Assembly: GCA_914767885.1 (NCBI GenBank)
Contig: CAJZBQ010000053.1
Span: forward strand, 806,001 to 870,000
From: Blepharisma stoltei
Taxonomy: Eukaryota > Ciliophora > Heterotrichea > Heterotrichida > Blepharismidae
Direction of reading: 5' to 3'
DNA length: 64,000 nt
Below the pieces are notes generated by a model, which was given only the letters and a program-made list of their open reading frames with translations, did not search any database and was not told where the DNA came from. Below are positions 30,965-40,674 of the stretch, piece after piece; position 1 is the first letter of the stretch; each line of letters starts with the position of its first letter. The translations under genes were made by a program, and so were the position numbers.

Positions 30965-31661
30965 CTACCCGTCATAATAATACCTCATCAATGCTACTTT
31001 TCCAAGATCTTTCTGGAATTGGAAAACATTAGTCATATCAGCGTCTTCCATGACTTGGTCGTTATTTGACAAATACCATCCAAGGTCATGATCCCATCTT
31101 GTTGGGCAGTCCACGTATTTATACATTTGCCTATATTGCCACAAATCAGTATCATTCAAAGGTCTTGCGTGGCTGATGTTTTCAATAAGGTTGTCCATCT
31201 CAGCCACAAATGATAGGTGCATTAATTTTTTTTAATTTTATAAAAGATTTTAATTAAAAATTTATAACAATTTTTTATACTAAATGATAGGTGCATGCTC
31301 CATTCCAATAGACGTAGCTTTTGAGTGATTTGAGCTCCTCAGTTTCTTCAACAGCTTGATTTGCGAGAACTGAGGAATCATAGTCTTCCTTATTGATGGC
31401 TTCTACTTTTTCTCTTAGCTTAGATACAATTCCAGGGGTAACCAGGTGACTCCACTCATCCCAATTGATTTCGAAGTTATTTTTGCTTTGAAGCTCGTCT
31501 TTTGGAACACTTGATCCGTAATAATCGCACACAGCTCCTAAAGCTGAGACTGAAGATGCATCATCTGAAGTTTTCACTTTGTCGTTGAGCATTTTCATCC
31601 AGGCTTTGTAACGTAGTGGAGCTCCAGAGTTAGTTCTTCTCAGTGCTGCTCTTAATGCCAT
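30965..31661 (-). CDS. Mitochondrial ATP synthase subunit d-like protein
   Basis: Two frames, 31275-31661 and 30965-31222, are parts of one gene: removing a 58-nt TTA-bounded insert fuses them into 212 aa. The string NFEINWDEWSHLVTPGIVSKLREKVEAI resembles the conserved INW..Y...G.V....K.Y subunit d core, and the C-terminal half (AEMDNLIENISHARPLNDTDLWQ) fits the helical extension. Subunit d belongs to the peripheral stalk of F1Fo-ATP synthase. A short basic N terminus (MALRAALRRTNSGAPLR) suits a mitochondrial presequence. The family call is moderate; the fusion is supported by frame. Confidence 0.55.
31223..31283 (-). mobile_element. 58-nt TTA-bounded IES in subunit d-like gene
   Basis: TAA on the plus strand at 31223-31225 and 31281-31283 (TTA on the coding strand) bound a nearly pure AT segment. 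Removing 58 nt gives ...GACTYHL-MHLSFVAEMDN in frame, while leaving it creates a TAA stop. A 15-bp direct repeat ATGCACCTATCATTT lies on both sides (31282-31296 and 31208-31222), but collapsing that repeat would shift the frame. Confidence 0.7.
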
Positions 31662-31738
31662 TTATTTATGTAAAGATTAGAGAATGAACTAGAATTTTAA
31701 AAAGTTTTATAGATATAAATTATAAATTTCTGTATAAA

Positions 31739-31900
31739 TTACATTTGGGGAAGGAGAGTTTTTACGAGTAATCGAATCCTATCTCTTTTTGTGTTGGTTT
31801 CTATAGAAAGAGATGCACTTTTTCTTTTAAGAGCTTTTTCGTTTATTTGAAAAGATTCATTTTGGCTCTGAAAAGGCATATACACTCCATGCAGATTGAT
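31739..31900 (-). CDS. Possible terminal exon of a minus-strand gene
   Basis: With the frame ending at TAA 31739-31741, about 50 residues read GVYMPFQSQNESFQINEKAL, then KRKSASLSIETNTKRDRIR and LLVKTLLPQM. Composition looks coding (few stops, mixed charge), and it lies 110 bp downstream of the 32013-32630 gene on the same strand. It may be that gene's C terminus beyond an IES, but no TA or TTA join restored the frame. Confidence 0.35.
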   Translation of the reverse strand: MNLHGVYMPFQSQNESFQINEKALKRKSASLSIETNTKRDRIRLLVKTLLPQM

Positions 31901-32012
31901 TTATGTTTTTTAGCGAGCAATCTCTATATCTTCTTTTGTCTAGAATTTTTATCATATTGAATAAATAACAATTATTTTATTTTTAAAAAACAATTAAAAA
32001 TAATTTGGGAGT

Positions 32013-32630
32013 TTATTTATTTTCTTTTATTTTTCTAAAATTGATAGTTTCAGATTTATCAAAACTATCTTGCATATACGAAAGCAAGCTTGTGTCTGCT
32101 CGTCGATTTTTTTCTAAATTTCTTTCTTTATCTCTTTTCTGAGTCGTTTCATTCATAAAAGAGCTTGAAATCAATCTTGTTGGTCTATCATCAGGAACAA
32201 ATGCAGTTCTTTCATGAAGATCTTCAGGAAATAGTTTTAAATCGATATCCTTGAATTTCTCACTTTCAACTTTATGACAATGCTCTGTAAATCTTGTCAA
32301 GGCCTCTGTGGTTATTTTTTCAAATTTAACGGGCTGAGACGGGTTGTGGAATTTATGGTGTGTTTTTCTATTAGGATGGTCTCCCAGCTCTGAGAATGTC
32401 TCATTTAGATAGCTTTGGACGGCTTCTAGATTTGTTTGTGGACGATGGATTAAAGGTAGATTTGGGGAGACACTTTTTAAATAAATTTTATTTTCTTGTT
32501 TTCTTTCTCTTGGAGACACACATTTTAATTCTTCAGTTTTGCCTTTAATAATGCCGAGAGGATTTTGTTCATATTCAAATTGAAGCTTAGATTTTGGCTG
32601 CTTTATTGCAATTAATGCTTTCCCTTTCAT
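32013..32630 (-). CDS. Hypothetical basic protein, 205 aa
   Basis: Intact frame from ATG 32628-32630. Lys/Glu/Pro-rich with predicted short helices, low hydrophobicity and no membrane segment. Contains HRPQTNLEAVQSYLNETFSE and LISSSFMNETTQKRDKERN. No domain recognised. A downstream frame at 31739-31900 may extend it. Confidence 0.6.
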   Translation of the reverse strand: MKGKALIAIKQPKSKLQFEYEQNPLGIIKGKTEELKCVSPRERKQENKIYLKSVSPNLPLIHRPQTNLEAVQSYLNETFSELGDHPNRKTHHKFHNPSQPVKFEKITTEALTRFTEHCHKVESEKFKDIDLKLFPEDLHERTAFVPDDRPTRLISSSFMNETTQKRDKERNLEKNRRADTSLLSYMQDSFDKSETINFRKIKENK

Positions 32631-32639
32631 TTATATAAT

Positions 32640-33962
32640 TTAGTATAATGCTTCTATTTATATTTTGGCATGTGGAAACTTAATCCTTTAAGAACTTCAC
32701 ATGTCAAAATGGACTTAGCACACTAGTACTGCTACAATGATTATATTTCTTTATTTATAATTAAGATAAAAAGCATCTCAAATGATAGATTTATAAAGAA
32801 ATGGGAAATGTGCAAAAAATATAAACAGCGTGTTATATGGAGACAAATCTACTTATAAAAGCAACTTAATAAGATTATCACATAGAAAAACTCGAAGGAA
32901 GAGTTTTCCTTACTCATTTAAGGTCAAATAAAGCTCAAGTAAAAATAAAACTCAGCTTTCATTAAAACACAAAGTTTTTATATCAAATTGAATGCTATGA
33001 AATTTTGTTTTCATCAAAAACCAAAAATATCGTCCAAGAAGTCTAAGTCAAAAATCTAAAAATAATACTCATGATATGAGCTTATCAATAGAATATTCAC
33101 TGGACTAGATGGAATCCAAATCCCATCAAATTTCCAAGATAAAATTCAATTTATTGATTATAAGAATTTAAATAAGTTATTATTGAAATACATATATTTT
33201 GATTAGTAAAATTACTTAATAATTTATAGGCGAAAATTTTGGAATTGTTGTTGATATTTTGGTTGAAATTTTATAATTGCCATTTATGATATAATAATTA
33301 TTTTGTGATGATACTTGCGGGTGAAAATGAACAATGATTATTGCAAGATCTGACTATATATTTTATTATGATGAAAAGTACACGTCAGGCTTATTAGTGC
33401 TGATAGTTTCAATGCTGAATATATATTTATTAATCCAATTAATTCGCTACTTTATAAAATAGATATCTGAGAGAATACAAAAATCGCCTCTGCTCGCTTA
33501 TGACCTTGAATAAGTTGCTGAGAACAAGAATTGATATGCCATAAATGGTTCTTTTAATTAAAAATTCATTGATTTCAAAATAAATATCTTTTAAATAATT
33601 AGCTGTATTCAGGCAAAAAACCTTAATATTTCTTGGAAGCAAGTTATCATTCTTATTGGAACTTAGAATCTATTTGGAAATCAGAAGAATACCTAAACAC
33701 CACACAATATTGATGGAGAAAAGCTAAGAATTTTTTTTATAATTAAAGAAGACGCTGCAAGATTAGGGATTTTTCACTAGCTCTAAGGAGAGAAGTAGGT
33801 AAAGTTGCTTTGCTTAAATTTTATTATAGTTTGATATACTTCTAAATTTGATTCATCTCAACAAATATTCATGATATAAATATTATCTAATTTATGCTTT
33901 TTTGTAACAATTACTATTTACTGAAAAAAGAATATTAAGACATTAATGGCATAAATTAGATA
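32640..33962. other. Long AT-rich intergenic region
   Basis: About 1.3 kb with only short frames on either strand. The one at 33439-33642 (minus) is AT-rich without codon bias and is not supported. No MITE arm, GC-rich element or hairpin was recognised here. The end just before 33963 should contain the P2 gene promoter. Confidence 0.5.
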
Positions 33963-34304
33963 ATGAAATATTTGGCAGCTTACGCTCTAGCTTGGCTTGG
34001 TGGAACTTCACACCCAACAGTTGAGAAACTCCAAGAAATCATTGAAGCTGCAGGATCTGATTTCGATAAGGCTAAAGCTTCCAAGTTGGTCGAAGATCTT
34101 AAAGACAAATCATTAGAAGAAGTTGTGGCTCAAGGCACAGCAAAACTTGGGTCTGTTTCTTTATCAGCAGGTGGAGCCGCTGCAACCACAACAACTACAG
34201 ATGCTGGAAAGGCTAAAGAAGAGCCTAAGAAGGAAGAAGAAAAGGAAGAAAAAGAGGAAGACATTGAAGGAGCTATGGACTTATTTGGAGGTGACGAGTG
34301 GTAA
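33963..34304 (+). CDS. 60S acidic ribosomal protein P2
   Basis: 113-aa stalk protein that recruits elongation factors to the ribosome. The N-terminal dimerisation domain reads MKYLAAYALAWLGG then PTVEKLQEIIEAAGSDFDK and LVEDLKDKSLEEVVAQG; the hinge is AAATTTTTDAGKAKEEPKKE. The tail is EEDIEGAMDLFGGDEW. Most eukaryotes end in an acidic run plus MGFGLFD, so this tail keeps the DLF core but adds GGDEW. No inserts. Confidence 0.95.
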   Translation: MKYLAAYALAWLGGTSHPTVEKLQEIIEAAGSDFDKAKASKLVEDLKDKSLEEVVAQGTAKLGSVSLSAGGAAATTTTTDAGKAKEEPKKEEEKEEKEEDIEGAMDLFGGDEW

Positions 34305-34568
34305 TAGTTTTAAGCAATTCTTTCCAATATTAGACTTTACTGTGTTATTTAGGAGCTAATCTTAATTTCTGCGAATTTCATGGAGTGAACAGTTTTTTCT
34401 AGGCGAATTTTTAGGTTATTATAAAATTTTTAATTAAATGTGCTCTGTTGCTTATTAAAATTTATTATTTTTTATTTAATATAGCATAATATAATTCTAA
34501 CTGAGGTGAAAAATTCAATAATTTGAGTACACTATCAAAAATACTAATTAATTAATGCAAAATTAAAA

Positions 34569-35024
34569 CTAACAAAATGGGCAGTTAGATTCCAAAAATA
34601 CTCCACAGCTCAGGCACTTTTCCAAATGAACTTTTGTGTGTGTCTTATCCAGATAATCCTGCGCGACATCAATTTCTCTGTTTAAATCATAAATTGCTTT
34701 CTCCATGCATTTTTGCTGGGTATCAAGCTGGTTGGCGTTCTGCAGAATTTCTCTATTAAGGATTTTCATAGAAGTAATATACTCAGTCAGATACTCAATT
34801 TCATACTCTAAGCAGCTATTGATATTTCTTTGGACTTCTTCATTAGCATTTTCAAGCAAAGATACTTCATAGTTTAAATCGTCCAATACCCGCTTTGCTT
34901 GCTCTTCTTCTCTTTCTAAAATATCAATTTCTTTTTCGGTTGTCAAGCAGTTTAGCTCGACTTCAGATTTGCATTTAAGGATTGCTTCAAGATCTTTAGC
35001 ATCCCGCCTTTCAATGTCATTCAT
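34569..35024 (-). CDS. Coiled-coil protein with C-terminal zinc ribbon
   Basis: 151 aa. Residues 1-125 are heptad-like coiled coil rich in Glu, Leu and Lys. The last 15 residues hold C-L-S-C-G-x5-S-N-C-P-F-C, a compact four-cysteine zinc ribbon. This layout (coil then CxxC-CxxC) is seen in varied eukaryotic proteins, including some E3-associated and centrosomal ones; no family is claimed. Confidence 0.65.
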   Translation of the reverse strand: MNDIERRDAKDLEAILKCKSEVELNCLTTEKEIDILEREEEQAKRVLDDLNYEVSLLENANEEVQRNINSCLEYEIEYLTEYITSMKILNREILQNANQLDTQQKCMEKAIYDLNREIDVAQDYLDKTHTKVHLEKCLSCGVFLESNCPFC

Positions 35025-35103
35025 TTTTAATATTACAAATCATGATATTTAAGAAAATAGTATAAGTATAAACGAAATATTATTATAAATAAAATCAATT
35101 TAC

Positions 35104-35395
35104 TAATTCCATCAACTGTATGCTAGAGAGCAAAAAGCATTGCTTGCAAACGGAGGAAGAGGTTAATTTTTTATTATATAAAAGATTTAATTTTAAATTT
35201 TGATTAGTAAATAATTGAATGAAAATCTAATTAATTGATAATATTTATTCTATAGAACGTAAGCTGTTTAAAATTTAATAAATAGCTGGGTTTTTTATCA
35301 TAATCATTACTCATTATTTATCAAATTATTTTTGTAAAAATATTGAATCAAATTTTCTAATGGTTTTTGCTCTCTAACCAAATAGATGTGAGTAA
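35104..35395 (+). mobile_element. Decayed MITE copy
   Basis: TAA 35104-35106 and TAA 35393-35395 flank a strongly diverged copy: GAGAGCAAAAAGCATTGCTTGC replaces the arm palindrome, followed by GAGGTTAATTTTTTATTATAT, and the right side keeps TTTTCTAATGGTTTTTGCTCTC. Order and spacing match the family, so this is an old copy. It lies between genes. Confidence 0.65.
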
Positions 35396-35454
35396 TATAT
35401 AAAAGCTTGCTAATTTATTTGCAATATTGAAATCAGATTTTCAATATAATTTTC

Positions 35455-35761
35455 TAACTCCACCTCTGTGAGCTTGCAAAAATATTTGCTCATTGAGATG
35501 GTTTATTTTTTTTATAAGTTTAATATTAAAATTATTTTTCCAAATTCACAAAAAAAAATTATCAATAAATTGAGGATAGTTAATTTATAAAATTTATGGC
35601 TTATAGTGCAAACTTTTTAAAATTTAATTGAATTAGTTTGAGATTTCCTTATAATAATCACTTATATATAAATATGCTTATAAAAATCTTTGCTCGTCTA
35701 TAGAGGGTCAAAAAATAGAATTTCTCAAATGGTTTTGCTCGCTCACAAAAGGAGGGACTAA
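35455..35761 (+). mobile_element. Decayed MITE copy, second of a tandem pair
   Basis: TAA 35455-35457 and TAA 35759-35761 bound a copy with left end CTCCACCTCTGTGAGCTTGC plus a partial inverted arm TTGCTCATTGAGATGG, interior AATTGAATTAGTTTGAGATTTCC and CACTTATATATAAA, and right end TCTCAAATGGTTTTGCTCGC. It sits 60 bp downstream of the 35104-35395 copy in the same orientation. Confidence 0.72.
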
Positions 35762-35836
35762 ACAAAACTTTCTTATTTTAATAAAGATAATGTTTAAAAA
35801 CCATTTATATCGCTTCTCGTTCGTGGTAATAATTTA

Positions 35837-36886
35837 ATGGGGAAGAAACAATCAAAGGATCAGTCCATGGAGGCTCCTCCTGAACCAGACAATCGCGTTG
35901 TCCTTACAAGAGGATTCGGTCCCAAATACCAAGAAGCAGCTGCTAAGTGGCATGAACTGCGAACAAAACCATTAGAGCAACAAATGCCTCGCCCAATCCA
36001 TAGTTCTGGCTACTGGAGAGATCTCCCACAAATGCAGAGTTGGTTTGCATGGATTAAGTAGAGTTAATAATCCCACTGGAATAATTTTGGTTTTTTCTAA
36101 TTTTGAATATTTTTTGTCATAGTTTTTTCCCCTCCGGGTTATGATACTAAAATCATTAAAGCAATTTTTCTTGATTTTTAATTTAAAGGCCAATTAAAAA
36201 GACCGAAATTTACCTCAGCAGGATAAATTCAGCTTGACCCATTTGTATGGGGTATGATATGGTTTCAAGTGTTCCGCAAGCTTCCATTCACAAATCCAAT
36301 GGTTAGAGTGATGTTCTTTGTAATAGGTTTAGACTGTTGGAGAGCAAGACAAGACTACTGGACCATTCTGATGCTAAAAATAAAAACCCTATTTGGTATG
36401 CCTTGCCACAAAGTCATAAAAATATTTTTTTAAAAAATAATTATTTTTATATTAAAAATACTTATTGCAATTTTAGTATTTTCCATATAAAATTAGCCTA
36501 TTTTTCAATCGTAATAGTTACTTTATATTAAATCAAATAATATAATTACACCAATACGTTTTTTGTTCTTCCCAATTCTGAGCCAGGACGACTTAAATGA
36601 GATCAGACAATTCGATTTGATGTATCATTACTTGTTTAAGAGAAGACCTGCAAGAATGCCAAACTACACTGACGAATGGGAAGATTGGTATGAAATGAAT
36701 AAGCCAGCTTATAGAGTTCCAGTCCCACACGAATACTCATTAGACAGCTGGATGAGATTCTTCGCCTTGAACCGCAAGAAGTACGGTCTCAGAGACACTC
36801 AATGGCATGGTGAATGGGAGCAAGAAATGTGCTTGAATATGGATTTGCACGCTCCTCATGCCGATCACTGGTTAGAAGTTCATTAA
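35837..36886 (+). CDS. Trp-rich small membrane protein, interrupted twice
   Basis: Three blocks read in one direction. Block 1 (35837-36058): MGKKQSKDQSMEAPPEPDN...YWRDLPQMQSWFAWIK. Block 2 (about 36233-36371): LDPFVWGMIWFQVFRKLPFT then MVRVMFFVIGLDCWRARQDYW, with one likely membrane segment. Block 3 (36575-36886): LSQDDLNEIRQFDLMYHYLF...HADHWLEVH. The repeat ATTCTGA at 36365 and 36575 is 210 nt apart and its collapse joins blocks 2 and 3 in frame. The join of blocks 1 and 2 is not resolved. Size and Trp/Tyr content recall ciliate-specific respiratory-chain subunits, but this is only an impression. Confidence 0.6.
36059..36232 (+). mobile_element. Probable IES, boundaries unresolved
   Basis: Between block 1 and block 2 of the 35837 gene the frame is full of stops. 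Removing 36059-36232 (174 nt) would keep frame (WIK-LDPFVW), but the ends there are not TA or TTA pairs. A TTA-bounded removal (GAGTTA...TTTACC) would create the 15-nt intron GTAGAGTTACCTCAG, an attractive alternative that does not by itself give the right phase. Confidence 0.45.
36365..36581 (+). mobile_element. Probable IES flanked by ATTCTGA
   Basis: ATTCTGA at 36365-36371 and 36575-36581, distance 210 nt. Collapsing the pair joins DYWTIL to SQDDLNEIRQF without shifting frame. The spacer is AT-rich with stops in all frames. The duplication has no TA, unlike most IESs here. Confidence 0.5.
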
Positions 36887-36924
36887 GTAATCCAGTTAAC
36901 CAATCTAAGTGTTTAATTAGTAAA

Positions 36925-37368
36925 ATGAATGATGAAAATTCAAATTCTGCCCTAGATCAGCTGATAAAGCTGCGGCAACAAGCTGAAAAAGTTTTGAAAA
37001 TCAAAGAAAGTAAACTCCCTGAGCTGCAGATTGAGGAAAAAGATAGAGATATTGCAAACTTAAAAGCTGCGTTAAAAGCTGCACAAAAAAAGCTGCAGAC
37101 ACAAGAAGAACAGCACGTAAGGATGATAAATGCATTGAGGAATGAAATTGAAAGCAAAGATAACGATTTAGAAAAATTGAATAAAGGTTTTGCAGTTTTA
37201 GATGCAGAAAAGCAGAGGATGCAGAGAGACTTGTATCAGGCACAAAAGTCGATATCTGATTTAATTGCAGAAAAACAAGAGACTATAAGAAGCCATTTGC
37301 AGGAATTGGCTGATTTAAAACTGAAGCATGAACAGGAGTTATATATTTTTAGGAAAATGAAAAGGTAA
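36925..37368 (+). CDS. Coiled-coil protein, 147 aa
   Basis: Start ATG 36925-36927, 38 bp after the stop of the preceding gene. Almost entirely heptad coiled coil (LIKLRQQAEKVLKIKESKLP, then EKDRDIANLKAALKAAQKKL, and so on) up to the end FRKMKR. Such proteins are often basal-body or axonemal structural parts in ciliates, but nothing specific is seen. Compare the neighbouring 34569 gene, also coiled coil, on the other strand. Confidence 0.6.
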   Translation: MNDENSNSALDQLIKLRQQAEKVLKIKESKLPELQIEEKDRDIANLKAALKAAQKKLQTQEEQHVRMINALRNEIESKDNDLEKLNKGFAVLDAEKQRMQRDLYQAQKSISDLIAEKQETIRSHLQELADLKLKHEQELYIFRKMKR

Positions 37369-37389
37369 TTTAAATATAAGATAAATAAT

Positions 37390-37674
37390 CTATTTAAGGG
37401 TATATTCTATCAAATATGCAGGAGCAGCTTTTGATAAGTCTTCAAGGCAATAAATATTTCCGTTTATTCTACGCAAGCTCCCAGAAGAAATGAGGGCAAT
37501 AACAATTTGTCGGGTCCCTTTTGTAGGGATTTTATATTTTTGGGAATATAGATCATCTGCACATCTCAGGCTGGAAGAAAATATCATTGAGTCTTGGTCA
37601 TTCATATATGTAATAAATCCTTGAGGATTTTTGTAAAGTTTTTCTAATTTGGTGGGTGTGCCTGGGTGAAACAT
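37390..37674 (-). CDS. Hypothetical protein, 94 aa
   Basis: Small intact frame from ATG 37672-37674, converging on the coiled-coil gene with about 20 bp between stops. MFHPGTPTKLEKLYK opens it, then a mixed alpha/beta pattern (IVIALISSGSLRRINGNIYC). No family recognised. Confidence 0.6.
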   Translation of the reverse strand: MFHPGTPTKLEKLYKNPQGFITYMNDQDSMIFSSSLRCADDLYSQKYKIPTKGTRQIVIALISSGSLRRINGNIYCLEDLSKAAPAYLIEYTLK

Positions 37675-37762
37675 TAACGTTGTCTTTGTGTATTCTATGC
37701 TGATTCGTCATAATTAAATGCTATTTATTTATATTAAATATTTTACTAATAATCAAATAAAA

Positions 37763-40555
37763 TCAGTATAATCCTCTGCAAGACAAATTAAAATCAATTT
37801 CTTCTTTCAGCTGCTTTTGTAAAGAAAAGGTAAAAATTTTTGTCGCATTTTTTACCTCACAATTTTCTTTTAAAAACAGCTGACAAATTAAATAATATTC
37901 TCCTCCTTTTTGGGATAGCTCATGGATTATTGGAATTGAGGCTTCTGATGTAAGAATAGGCCTTGGAGGAGTTTGTGCATATAATAGCAGCTTATTGAAG
38001 TCTGCATTTGGGTCTAATTTCATGCTAGGGAATTTTAGTCCTCTATCCGCTGCAAATGTGGTGCCAAGATTCTGCTCGTTTTCAGTCAAAAAGCTTTCTC
38101 TACTTTCTCTCCCTGAAGATATTGACGGAAGATCATCAAGCTGCTTCAGCTCACTATCAATACTAGACACACTTTTATCTGGCTCAAAAAAGCTTTGTTT
38201 TTTATATTTTTCTAGCAATGTAGACACATATTCATGAGGAGGCGAAGTCGCTTGGTCAATATACCTTGGCAAATTTGTGTTGATTTTTATTTTTCTATTA
38301 ACATTTTCACTTCCTTTAAATGTCTCTAAATCAGTCTGCAATTTAACTGATTTTTTCTTTGAAGAATGATGGCGGTGGTGATGGTGCTTACAACAGTGGG
38401 ATTTTCTTCTTTTATTTTCATAATTCGGGATATCTTCTAATATTTTTCTTTCGCTTGATTCAGTCCTTCCTTTCCTTTGCTTTGTATCTTCATGTGAAAT
38501 TCTTAGATCTTCATTCATTTTCAAAGGGTGTTTAGGTGGCAGATTTTTTTCTCTATATCGATGTGAGTCAGATTTCATGTTTTCCATCATAGTATTATAA
38601 ATCCTATCAAGATCTTTTGACATTGCTGAAGAGTCAGTTTCATAAGTTGGCTGAAACAGATTTCCAGGCCTAATGAGTTCTCTTGTTTCTTCTTCTAGTT
38701 TCAATAGTTTTTCTTGAATTTCAATATCCTCTTCATCTTTTTGTGGCTTGTAGTCCTGGTTTATAACCATAACAGTATCTGATTTATTTTGCGTAATATC
38801 TGAAATATCAGTTTCTAATTGCTGAGAAAAAGTATGTGACAAATTTTTCTTAGGTGTAATATTTTCAAATAATTTTCTGTCTAAAGGTGACTGCTCATAC
38901 TGGAAGTTTCCTTCAGAAATCATACTTTTATCAGTTAAATTTGGGAATGGGCTCATATTGGTACCGCTGAAACTTCTTAAATGGTCAGGCTGAAGAGGTA
39001 AAAACGCTGAAGACCCTACTCTTGAAGCATTTTCTGCTGGAAATGGAGAGTTAAGATTAGACGTCAACATATGTTTTTGGTTCTCCGGAGAGCTCGTAAA
39101 TTTTAAGTTTGACCCTTTAAATCCTTCATTATGAATAGATTCACTATAAGGTGACATATTGCTAGCCAAAGAGTTTCTGGGTGTTCTTTTCTCAAACATC
39201 GCAAAGTCAGCTGACCCCTGGGCTGAGTGTGTTAGGGAACTTCTCATTGACGGAAAATGAGGATTTCTCGCTCTAGCATCCCAGGACCCTCCAGGTGATG
39301 GAGAAAGTGTCAAATTGTCTTGAGAAGCTATCGACGATTTAATAGAGTGCTGTCCTTTAATAAAAGACGTAGGAGTTACTTCAAACGAAATTTCTTGCTC
39401 ATCAATTGCTCGTTTTTTTTCTTCTGTAGTTACTGCAACTCCATTAATTTCTTGTAACGTGTTTAAAAATGAACAAATAAACATTAGCCGATGCTGAGGC
39501 TTAAAAGGACAACCTTTTAAATCTATAATAACCAGTTTTGAGCACTGCTTTAGATGGGTCAAAGCAAGAACTGGGTCATCAAGTTCATTGTAGCTTGCAT
39601 TTAATAGCTGAAGCTCAGTAGAAGAGGAAATAAAGCTTAAGTTTGGGACTTTATTGTGAGAAATGTCGAGCGTAATGAGGGAAGAAAGCTTTGGAATTTC
39701 TGTTAAACAGTTGTGAGAGATGTAGAGCTCAGTAAGAGTTTCAGGTAAAAATTGAATATCGGTTAAAGAGTTGTGGGAGAGATCGAGGATTTGGAGGTTT
39801 TGAAGGGCTGGGAATTTTGAGATGTGGTTGTATTTGAGAGAAAGGACAGACAAGTTTTTTAATGTGCCCCACTCTTCAGTTAACTCAATAAAGTCATTTC
39901 CATCTGCATATATTTCTTTAACCTCTACCAAATTTGAAACTCCATATATACATCCCAAGCTATTTTCCCTCACCGACAGCACATTCAGCATCGGCATAAC
40001 TTCGGTAAACTCCAAAACTTTCAGCTTATTCGCATCCAAGCACAAAGTCCCAAGCTTTTTCATGCCAAACCCAAAGGAAATTTCAGTAAAATCATTTGAA
40101 GAATTCCACAATTCTTCTAGATTTCTCAATTCCTTCAGCATATTCACAAGACTTTCATCCCTTAAATGGTTATGTGACAAATCCAGCTTCGTTAATTCTT
40201 CTAAATTTCTAATTTGGCTTATTTGGTCGTCTCCTACATAATTATTCGCTATGTTCAGCTCAGAAAGTTCTATACAGTTTGAGATCCCATCTAATGAAAT
40301 CAGTCTGTTATCAGAGAGGTCTAGCACTTTTAAATGAGGAACAAGCTCATGAAGAGTCCCTACAAAGGCAATCCGATTGTGGTTTAAAAATAAATATTTC
40401 AATGAATTTGGCAGTTTGTTTAGCGCTGTTAAATTATTATTTTCTGCACGAAGCTCTTGGAGGTGCAGCTGGGCTTGTAAGTCAGGCAGCATTGAGAGGC
40501 CTTGGTTAGAAATATCAAGAATTGTGCCCTTTTCAAAAGAGTCCGCTTTTTGCAT
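37763..40555 (-). CDS. Leucine-rich-repeat protein with long disordered tail
   Basis: 930 aa. Residues about 15-350 are SDS22-like LRRs of 21-23 residues (LQELRAENNNLTALNKLP; LKVLDLSDNRLISLDGIS; LTKLDLSHNHLRDESLV; and so on, roughly 14 units) capped by a typical LRRcap (LDDPVLALTHLKQCSKLVII, then FICSFLNTLQEINGV). Residues 370-880 are disordered, Ser/Pro/Lys-rich, with a His-rich stretch KSHCCKHHHHRHHSSKKK near 720. The LRR type and length recall ciliary/centrosomal LRR scaffolds; a specific orthologue is not claimed. No inserts or in-frame TGA noted. Confidence 0.85.
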   Translation of the reverse strand: MQKADSFEKGTILDISNQGLSMLPDLQAQLHLQELRAENNNLTALNKLPNSLKYLFLNHNRIAFVGTLHELVPHLKVLDLSDNRLISLDGISNCIELSELNIANNYVGDDQISQIRNLEELTKLDLSHNHLRDESLVNMLKELRNLEELWNSSNDFTEISFGFGMKKLGTLCLDANKLKVLEFTEVMPMLNVLSVRENSLGCIYGVSNLVEVKEIYADGNDFIELTEEWGTLKNLSVLSLKYNHISKFPALQNLQILDLSHNSLTDIQFLPETLTELYISHNCLTEIPKLSSLITLDISHNKVPNLSFISSSTELQLLNASYNELDDPVLALTHLKQCSKLVIIDLKGCPFKPQHRLMFICSFLNTLQEINGVAVTTEEKKRAIDEQEISFEVTPTSFIKGQHSIKSSIASQDNLTLSPSPGGSWDARARNPHFPSMRSSLTHSAQGSADFAMFEKRTPRNSLASNMSPYSESIHNEGFKGSNLKFTSSPENQKHMLTSNLNSPFPAENASRVGSSAFLPLQPDHLRSFSGTNMSPFPNLTDKSMISEGNFQYEQSPLDRKLFENITPKKNLSHTFSQQLETDISDITQNKSDTVMVINQDYKPQKDEEDIEIQEKLLKLEEETRELIRPGNLFQPTYETDSSAMSKDLDRIYNTMMENMKSDSHRYREKNLPPKHPLKMNEDLRISHEDTKQRKGRTESSERKILEDIPNYENKRRKSHCCKHHHHRHHSSKKKSVKLQTDLETFKGSENVNRKIKINTNLPRYIDQATSPPHEYVSTLLEKYKKQSFFEPDKSVSSIDSELKQLDDLPSISSGRESRESFLTENEQNLGTTFAADRGLKFPSMKLDPNADFNKLLLYAQTPPRPILTSEASIPIIHELSQKGGEYYLICQLFLKENCEVKNATKIFTFSLQKQLKEEIDFNLSCRGLY

Positions 40556-40674
40556 TTAAATTTAATTGAAGTTTGGTAGTAGATGAAAACATATAGAAAT
40601 TTTGGGGAATTAGGACAATAATTGTATGGATTTATTAGTATTCTTTAAAAAGAAGAGGAATTATATTTTTAATT

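Noticed and set aside
33439-33642. 67-codon minus-strand frame
   Set aside because: AT-driven composition, no motif and no neighbouring exon; treated as chance.
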